Shown here: positions 63,197-64,000 of the stretch, in pieces | Layout of the letters: each line of letters opens with the position of its first letter | How positions within the stretch are numbered: the stretch's first letter is position 1 | Made by a program: the position numbers and the translations under genes | NCBI GenBank assembly: GCA_963729275.1 | Contig: CAVSNH010000004.1 | Location: forward strand, 781,799-845,798 | Length of the DNA stretch: 64,000 nt | Reading direction: 5' to 3' | Origin: CAVSNH01 sp963729275 | GTDB taxonomy: Bacteria; Actinomycetota; Acidimicrobiia; Acidimicrobiales; RAAP-2 | Notes under the pieces: generated by a model | The model's database searches: none | The model's input: only the letters and a program-made list of their open reading frames with translations | What the model was told of the DNA's origin: nothing

Positions 63197-63761
63197 ACTC
63201 ATCTGGAGTTTCGGCCCGTGGGTAATATTTATCATGGCCGTCAGGGTCACAAACGTGTATGTGGCCGCGGGCGTCGCTGCGCTGGCTGCCATCGTGGTGC
63301 TGGCCCGGGCCATGAGCCGTCACAAGGCCCATCTCTTCGATGTCGCCGGCGTGGTCTACTTCGTGGGTCTGCTGGTCCTGCTGGCCATCGTCCATCCCAC
63401 AGACATCGCCACGTGGGGCCGCTACGCCCAGGCGGTGGCCCACGGGTCATTGTGCGTGATCGTGTTCGGATCCGTGTTGATCGGCCACCCCTTCACTGAG
63501 AGTTACGCTCGGGATCAGGCCCCGAAGGAAGTGTGGGACACCCCGCACTTCCACTCCTTCAACCGAAAAATCTCGACAGTCTGGGGATTTGCCTTTCTGG
63601 TCGGAGTCATATCGCTCGTTTTCGCCGGTGCGACCGATTCCCGGCAGGTCCTGCTTCGAGTCATCGTTCCCTTCGGGGCATTGGCCCTTGCCTACACCTA
63701 CACCGATCGCCAAGCGGCTCTGGTCAAGGGAGGCGGCCAGCCCTCCTCACCACCAGCCTGA
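63189..63761 (+). CDS. Multi-TM membrane protein of duplicated cassette (copy 2)
   Basis: 190 aa from ATG 63189. Opens MSELIWSFGPWVIFIMAV (copy 1: MTDMIWSFSPWIAFIALA) and keeps TDIATWGRYAQAVAHGSL, VLIGHPFTESYARDQAPKEV, FHSFNRKISTVWGFAFLVG. The conserved ESYARDQ...VWxTPxF motif between hydrophobic segments is a candidate functional site. The C-terminus is Gly/Pro/Ser-rich. Function unknown. Confidence 0.75.
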   Translation: MSELIWSFGPWVIFIMAVRVTNVYVAAGVAALAAIVVLARAMSRHKAHLFDVAGVVYFVGLLVLLAIVHPTDIATWGRYAQAVAHGSLCVIVFGSVLIGHPFTESYARDQAPKEVWDTPHFHSFNRKISTVWGFAFLVGVISLVFAGATDSRQVLLRVIVPFGALALAYTYTDRQAALVKGGGQPSSPPA

Positions 63762-63868
63762 GCGGGGTGCCGGACGAACTCACCGTGGTCACTGGCCCGA
63801 AGATGGGCCCGAAGTTCGTTCATCGAGTGCAGATCGTCCTTAGCAAGTCGAGCTTAGGAATCGCTCCG

Positions 63869-64000
63869 GATGCCCAAGATCGGCCAGCCGACGTCGTGGC
63901 CCCAACTCCCCTACGGCTATCCACACCACACGGTCGGCCGACTGTCCGGCCGCCACCCCAGATTCCGCATTCCCGCAACGGTTCGAACACGCTCCAGCGT
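63869..64000. repeat. Internally deleted copy of the recombinase module (copy C)
   Basis: 63869-63952 matches the 3' end of the replication-relaxation gene (52521-52602, e.g. GATGCCCAAGATCGGCCAGC), and 63953-64000 is nearly identical to the recombinase 3' end (ACCCCAGATTCCGCATTCCC, then CGGTTCGAACACGCTCCAGC). Together they equal the left and right edges of the 52.5-55.7 kb module with everything between deleted. The window ends inside the copy. Confidence 0.8.

Noticed and set aside
1..64000. General sequencing or assembly error as explanation for all frameshifts
   Set aside because: Genes of 2.5-2.7 kb (10488-13043, 48434-50944, 59944-62628) are open throughout, and breaks concentrate in mobile or duplicated genes; single cases such as the sigma factor remain open to this explanation.

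Overview
The window is high-GC bacterial chromosome with GTG/TTG starts, many 4-nt ATGA/GTGA gene overlaps and an actinobacterial gene set (CadI/ArsI-type lyase, DUF1707 protein, LemA with HtpX, IMPase/HisN-like phosphatase, LuxR-AAA regulator, serine recombinase with replication-relaxation protein). It looks like a member of the Actinomycetota, perhaps a soil or acidimicrobial lineage; the sequence alone does not fix the genus. No rRNA, no intact tRNA and no CRISPR array was seen.

Layout. 0-4 kb: lipid/polyphosphate metabolism and transport (YegS/DAGK-type kinase, PPK2, DMT transporter, aquaporin). 4-7 kb: sparse, with a small zinc-type protein, a DUF4235 protein and a decayed three-repeat secreted protein. 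7.3-10.3 kb: RpiR-type regulator divergent, across an 18-bp palindrome, from an FTR1-like membrane protein. 10.5-14.4 kb: PadR / ABC ATPase / FtsX-type permease operon with a palindromic operator. 14.8-17.4 kb: two tandem MarR proteins, a methyltransferase and an IMPase/HisN-like phosphatase, all overlapping or abutting, behind a likely leaderless promoter. 17.6-24 kb: small proteins and an arsenic-type cluster (permease, arsC, aquaporin, cadI/arsI, with divergent arsR and a 16-bp operator). 24.6-28.5 kb: oxidoreductase, HtpX, LemA, DUF1707 protein. 29-35 kb: ECF sigma factor (frameshifted), Thr/Gly-rich membrane protein, G1-type peptidase, secreted proteins, a CHAP-like protein.

From about 35.4 to 56.5 kb the window is an integration hot spot full of wrecked genes: tyrosine integrase with several frameshifts and two extra copies of its 3' end, truncated P450, IS30 remnant, Clp N-terminal scrap, ketopantoate-reductase remnant, a broken nuclease-like gene, and a serine-recombinase / replication-relaxation module with a toxin-antitoxin pair beside it. 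Pieces of that recombinase module recur at 35.4 kb and at the right end of the window. Functional-looking islands inside are a MerR-PP2C fusion and a two-component system divergent from an ABC exporter. The 2.5-kb permease and 2.7-kb LuxR genes are uninterrupted, so the broken genes are more likely real decay than poor sequence.

Two features look least explained. (1) Between 37.77 and 38.62 kb there are four copies of a hairpin element: an invariant outer stem (GGCCCG/CGGGCC) encloses an inner stem whose sequence differs between copies but stays paired. Two copies lead straight into short exported/membrane ORFs. (2) At 58.9-63.8 kb a two-gene cassette (about 63-aa protein plus multi-TM membrane protein) occurs twice in opposite orientation around one LuxR-AAA regulator. 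Both copies keep the same 8-nt gene overlap and a TAGGG...CCCTA palindrome exactly 35 nt before the start codon, which suggests a self-contained regulatory system.
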